Shown here in pieces: positions 60,685 through 64,000 of a stretch of 64,000 nucleotides of DNA (within the stretch, counting starts at the first letter, position 1; every line of letters begins with the position of its first letter). The position numbers were made by a program, and so were the translations under genes. This DNA comes from Myroides sp. N17-2 (GTDB taxonomy: Bacteria > Bacteroidota > Bacteroidia > Flavobacteriales > Flavobacteriaceae), in NCBI RefSeq assembly GCF_002286775.1, contig NZ_NSGJ01000027.1:1-64000 (forward strand). Reading direction: 5' to 3'. The notes beneath the pieces were generated by a model. It saw only the letters and a program-made list of their open reading frames with translations. It made no database searches and was not told the origin of the DNA.

Positions 60685-62430
60685 ATGCCTTTAAAGATTT
60701 ATCCAGAATATCCTCTAGATGAGCTCGAACAACTTGTTATTAATGGTAATAAAGTACCTTATGGAGAATTTCTAATATACGGAGATATTGTAGAATCTCT
60801 ATCTAATAGTCCACATAATTGGTATGTATGGTATAGCTTAAAGCTTCCTTTTCACGATAACTCTATGATTAAACGTGCTAAGGCTGATGCTGAACTAGAC
60901 TTTATAATTGTCTCTAAGTTTGGTGTCATCGTTTTAGAGGTAAAAGGTGGTAATATCTTTGTTGACCAAGGACGTTTCTGTTTTAAAGATGGAAAGCGCA
61001 AAAAATGGTTAAACCAAAATCCATTCGAGCAAGTGAAGGGGTATAAGTACACCCTTATGAATAAGGTATTCCCAAACTTTAAACACGTATTATTCTGTGA
61101 AGCCGTTGGATTTCCGACAACTAAAATAGCCATAGAAAATACTATCTACGATAAGAACCTGATCTTTAGTGATTATACAAGACGCAATAAGTATAAGAAT
61201 ATTGAACGTTTCTTATTACACATCTATGAGTATTCTCGTGTGAAATTAGAGAAGACACACCCTATTAAGTTTAATCATTTAACGCAAGGTGAATTAGATA
61301 ATATAGTGAATACTTTTAGCCCTATGATTCAAGATACAAACGTATTTGAATCAAGAGATTCTTTGGAATGGCTGAAAGAACGTAATTTAGATATCCTTTA
61401 TTCTTTATCTGAGAATCCTAGGCTAATGATAGAAGGGGCGCCAGGTACAGGTAAGACGACTATGGCAATGGCTTATGGCGAGATGCAAGTAGGACGTAAT
61501 GGGATGTATCTATGTTGGAACTCTCTTTTATGTGCTTATAATGCGCAGAGGTTTAAAGCTAGTAAAGTTAGGATTGACTGTATGACATTAACTCAGTTTG
61601 TTGTAAAATATCTACCTGATGTGTGTGAGAAGGACTTGTTATATTTAGATCCACAGAAGTTCGCTGATTACATTAGAGATACGATTGACTATTTAGAAGA
61701 GAATAATCAACTTCTAAATTATGATTATATGATTATAGATGAGGCTCAAGATTTGTTTGATCGTAATCTACATTTGATGATGCATAAATTATGTGGAGAT
61801 CACAATGGTATGAAACAGGGTAATATTATGTTATTATATGATTTAGACCAGAGTTTCTCTTTGTTTGGACGTGATGTTTCAGATTATGCATATTTCTTAA
61901 AGGAGTATTTTACACATTTCAAATTACACAAGGTAAGACGTAGTGCTCAGAAATCTCAGATACGCCAAATTGCAGAACATATTCAGATACATCCAGAAGA
62001 TTGGGAGGATGTGACAACACATAAAGCGCAGTATGATGAGATTGAGTTAAGGTCATTCCACGATCAACAGGAGATAAAAGAGGCAATGCAAGAAGTGATT
62101 CGCAGTATACATGATCCCGCATCTTCTCTAAACGCTGAGGATGTTATTGTGCTTGTACAAAGTAAAGTTTGGCAAAGACGTAATAACGTAGCAGATTTGA
62201 TATTAGAACTTGGAATGGAAGAGTTGACAGTAGAGAATTTGACTTTAAAACCTGAGAAACTTCAGTATACTACAGCTGTTAAATTCAAGGGATTAGAGCG
62301 AAAAAATGTAATTCTTATAGTGGATAAACCGAATAAGCTAACACCTTATGAATGGTATGTTGGTTGTACACGTGCTATTGAGAATTTAGAAATATGGCAG
62401 TTACATACATATCAGGAACATGAGCTATAA
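60685..62430 (+). CDS. NERD nuclease-related domain fused to UvrD-like helicase
   Basis: 581 aa, cytoplasmic. Residues about 25-165 are a NERD domain with the restriction-endonuclease-like core AELDFIIVSKFGVIVLEVKGG (D74, E87, K89 by position). Residues about 225-575 are a superfamily 1 helicase: Walker A GAPGTGKTT (about 254), Walker B MIIDEAQDL, motif III-like LLYDLDQSF, and motifs V/VI TAVKFKGLERKNVIL and YVGCTRAIENLE. Such proteins cleave or unwind DNA in repair or defence; the role of this one is not established. It sits alone after the uptake operons, with an FKBP gene downstream. Confidence 0.85.
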   Translation: MPLKIYPEYPLDELEQLVINGNKVPYGEFLIYGDIVESLSNSPHNWYVWYSLKLPFHDNSMIKRAKADAELDFIIVSKFGVIVLEVKGGNIFVDQGRFCFKDGKRKKWLNQNPFEQVKGYKYTLMNKVFPNFKHVLFCEAVGFPTTKIAIENTIYDKNLIFSDYTRRNKYKNIERFLLHIYEYSRVKLEKTHPIKFNHLTQGELDNIVNTFSPMIQDTNVFESRDSLEWLKERNLDILYSLSENPRLMIEGAPGTGKTTMAMAYGEMQVGRNGMYLCWNSLLCAYNAQRFKASKVRIDCMTLTQFVVKYLPDVCEKDLLYLDPQKFADYIRDTIDYLEENNQLLNYDYMIIDEAQDLFDRNLHLMMHKLCGDHNGMKQGNIMLLYDLDQSFSLFGRDVSDYAYFLKEYFTHFKLHKVRRSAQKSQIRQIAEHIQIHPEDWEDVTTHKAQYDEIELRSFHDQQEIKEAMQEVIRSIHDPASSLNAEDVIVLVQSKVWQRRNNVADLILELGMEELTVENLTLKPEKLQYTTAVKFKGLERKNVILIVDKPNKLTPYEWYVGCTRAIENLEIWQLHTYQEHEL

Positions 62431-62434
62431 TGCT

Positions 62435-62442
62435 TATTTTTG
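62435..62442 (+). promoter_or_regulatory. -7 box that fixes the FKBP start
   Basis: TATTTTTG, full TAnnTTTG match. The transcript would start near 62449, so translation should begin at the ATG 62464 rather than the TTG 62440. No -33 TTG at proper spacing. Confidence 0.45.
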
Positions 62443-62463
62443 TTGTTTAGAAAAATAGAATAT

Positions 62464-62898
62464 ATGAGTGTAGCAGATTTACTTAGAAAAAAGAGAGAGT
62501 TATTAGAACTAAAGAATAAAGAGGAGGGTAAAGAGTATTTAAAGAACTTTTCTGCCAAAGAAGATGTTATTACGCTAGTTTCAGGAATCGCTTATGAGAT
62601 ACTAAGCGTTGGAACAGGTGTTAACGCGAGCTTATCAGATAAAGTAGAGTGTCATTATCATGGTACTAATATAAGGGGTGAAGTATTTGATAGCTCTATA
62701 GAGCGTGGTTTACCTGCTGTCTTTAATTTGAGTAAGTTGATTCTTGCATACCAAGAAGTTGTACCTCTGTTACCTATGGGGACGAAGTTTAGAATGGTTA
62801 CACCTCCAGAGTATGCATATAGAGATGAGAATAAAAGTAAGGAGATTGGACCCTATAGCACATTAATTTTTGAAGTAGAACTAATTTCTATTAGGTAA
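62464..62898 (+). CDS. FKBP-type peptidyl-prolyl isomerase
   Basis: 144 aa from the ATG at 62464. A helical N-terminus (1-35, Lys/Glu-rich) precedes the FKBP domain: VECHYHGTNIRGEVFDSSIE, then an AYQEVVPLLPMGTKFRMVTP segment, YAYRD and the final strand STLIFEVELISI. It catalyses cis-trans isomerisation of Xaa-Pro bonds and helps protein folding. There is no signal peptide, so it is cytoplasmic, or else a diverged Mip-like protein that has lost export. Confidence 0.88.
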   Translation: MSVADLLRKKRELLELKNKEEGKEYLKNFSAKEDVITLVSGIAYEILSVGTGVNASLSDKVECHYHGTNIRGEVFDSSIERGLPAVFNLSKLILAYQEVVPLLPMGTKFRMVTPPEYAYRDENKSKEIGPYSTLIFEVELISIR

Positions 62899-62907
62899 GA
62901 ATAAAAA

Positions 62908-62939
62908 AAGTGCCATTATCAATACTGATAATGGCACTT
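62908..62939 (-). terminator. Terminator at the FKBP / AraC convergence
   Basis: 14-base stem AAGTGCCATTATCA / TGATAATGGCACTT with loop ATAC. The T-run is on the minus strand, so it mainly stops leftward transcripts from the AraC gene, 180 bases beyond that gene's stop. Confidence 0.8.
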
Positions 62940-63121
62940 AACAATAAAAAAGATTTAGGGCTACTATTCTTCATTTTTTTTGCCTGAAGATGGGCAAATG
63001 CGCCTTGCAATCATTCTAAATTGATTTCTTATTCGATAGTAAAGCTGTTGTATGTTCTAATGTAAATTTAGTACATAAATACAGTATCTGAATTAAAGAA
63101 ATCAAACAATTTTAATAGCTT

Positions 63122-64000
63122 TTATTGATTTCTCCTGTATTGTACAGGTGTTATTAAAGTAAATTTTTTAAAAAAACTTGAAAAATATGTTGGGTACTCA
63201 AAACCTAAACAGTATCCTATTTCTGCGACACTTAAAGATGTTGATTTTAGTAATTTTTGAGATTCGATTAAGATTCTTTCTTGTATACAATCTGTTGTAC
63301 ACTTTCCTAATGTCTTTTTTATTGTGTGGTTTAAGTGATTTACGTGTACATTTAGTTCTTCTGCAAAGTCTTTAGGTGATTTTAGTTTTATTACTGTATT
63401 CGTTTTTGAAATTGGAAACTGTTTTTCTAATAATTCTAAAAACCTAGAGCACAATCTTTGTGGAGCATTTATATTTTGATCTACTGTAATTGAGGCATCT
63501 AATTTGTTGCTTTGATGTATAATAATCTCAATATAGTTGCGCAGTAGTTCATGCTTCTGTGCATACTTTTGACTACATTCTTCATTCATTCTTTTAAATA
63601 CATAAGAGATGAAATCATCTTGTTGTGGTGTTAGTAGATAAATTGGATTCTCATGTAAGTGAGAGAGAATGCTTTTTAATAAATTGCTCTTGTACCCTAA
63701 AAAGTTATTATTAAATAAACAGTAAAAACCTTCTGGAGAATCTGATACTGGTTCAAATGTATAATGAGATACAGGATTAGAAAAGAACAATGTTGGTCCA
63801 TCTAACTCTACTACTTTCGTACCATTAAAGAACTTACTCTTTGTTTTTAAGTAAGAAAGTTTGTAATAATTTCTCTTGTTATAAGGAGATGTTATTTTTG
63901 GATCCTCATCTTGTGAAAGAATTAGAAAATCTTCTCTCGGGGGATTTTTCAATTCAACAACCTTTGGCTGAACTGAAAGTTTTGATGTTGTGTTTGTCAT
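63122..64000 (-). CDS. AraC-family transcriptional regulator (at window edge)
   Basis: 292 aa visible. The ATG is the last codon of the window, so the true start may lie further upstream. The N-terminal region (about 20-150) looks like a cupin-type ligand-sensing domain (FFNGTKVVELDGPTLFFSNP). The C-terminal helix-turn-helix pair is typical: FAEELNVHVNHLNHTIKKTL and SVAEIGYCLGFEYPTYFSSF followed by FKKFTLITPVQYRR. The target is unknown; the neighbour beyond the window is not visible. Confidence 0.85.
   Translation of the reverse strand: MTNTTSKLSVQPKVVELKNPPREDFLILSQDEDPKITSPYNKRNYYKLSYLKTKSKFFNGTKVVELDGPTLFFSNPVSHYTFEPVSDSPEGFYCLFNNNFLGYKSNLLKSILSHLHENPIYLLTPQQDDFISYVFKRMNEECSQKYAQKHELLRNYIEIIIHQSNKLDASITVDQNINAPQRLCSRFLELLEKQFPISKTNTVIKLKSPKDFAEELNVHVNHLNHTIKKTLGKCTTDCIQERILIESQKLLKSTSLSVAEIGYCLGFEYPTYFSSFFKKFTLITPVQYRRNQ

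Overview
The window looks like chromosome of a low-GC Flavobacteriaceae bacterium, most likely Myroides or a close relative. The evidence is: AT-rich DNA; promoters of the Bacteroidota type (TTG, about 20 bases, then TAnnTTTG) with few Shine-Dalgarno sequences; a SusC/SusD pair; the exbB-exbD-exbD-tonB order typical of flavobacteria; DUF6266, DUF4876 and DUF6850 proteins; and a kynurenine pathway. The genus is inferred from remembered gene content, not from a search. No rRNA, tRNA, CRISPR array, transposase or phage gene was seen.

Layout. 0-5 kb is accessory: small lipoproteins, an ankyrin-repeat lipoprotein and a membrane protein, separated by hairpin-rich dispersed repeats. 5-10 kb holds a secreted amidohydrolase, then dtd, a small membrane gene, a MazG-like gene and aroA in a tight run, then queA. 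10.4-14.6 kb carries kynU, an arginase-fold enzyme and kmo, i.e. kynurenine breakdown toward 3-hydroxyanthranilate. After a 1-kb gene-free repeat region come a DUF6266 gene with an in-frame minisatellite and a HerA-like ATPase. 18.7-24.7 kb is the TonB energy module (exbB, two exbD, tonB, a small membrane gene, a PstS-like lipoprotein, a TPR protein). 25-27.7 kb has queE and housekeeping or hypothetical genes.

27.7-38.9 kb lies entirely on the minus strand. In transcription order it reads NamZ-type muramidase, LytS-like histidine kinase, HExxH metalloprotease, SusC, SusD, LytTR response regulator. I read this as a secreted-protease and peptide-import locus bracketed by its own two-component system. 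After an FtsX-type permease and a second repeat-rich gap come small hypothetical genes, an HxlR/MFS divergent pair and two DJ-1/PfpI-family genes.

46.8-60.6 kb holds two tandem copies of the same four-gene operon: TonB-dependent receptor, DUF4876 lipoprotein, DUF6850 outer-membrane barrel, and MauG-like di-heme peroxidase. Each copy has its own promoter and terminator. This is the best candidate for an under-described system: a peroxidase-linked outer-membrane uptake module, plausibly for a metal complex and possibly powered by the TonB module at 19-22 kb. The window closes with a NERD-helicase, an FKBP and an AraC regulator.

Two dispersed repeat families stand out. The first is a 156-bp MITE-like element (10199-10354 and 24736-24891), with an internally deleted copy at 11717-11830 and a fused-ends remnant at 27412-27448. 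The second is a composite palindromic element at about 1.3, 4.3, 15.4 and 40.2 kb, whose small hairpins vary in sequence but keep their pairing.
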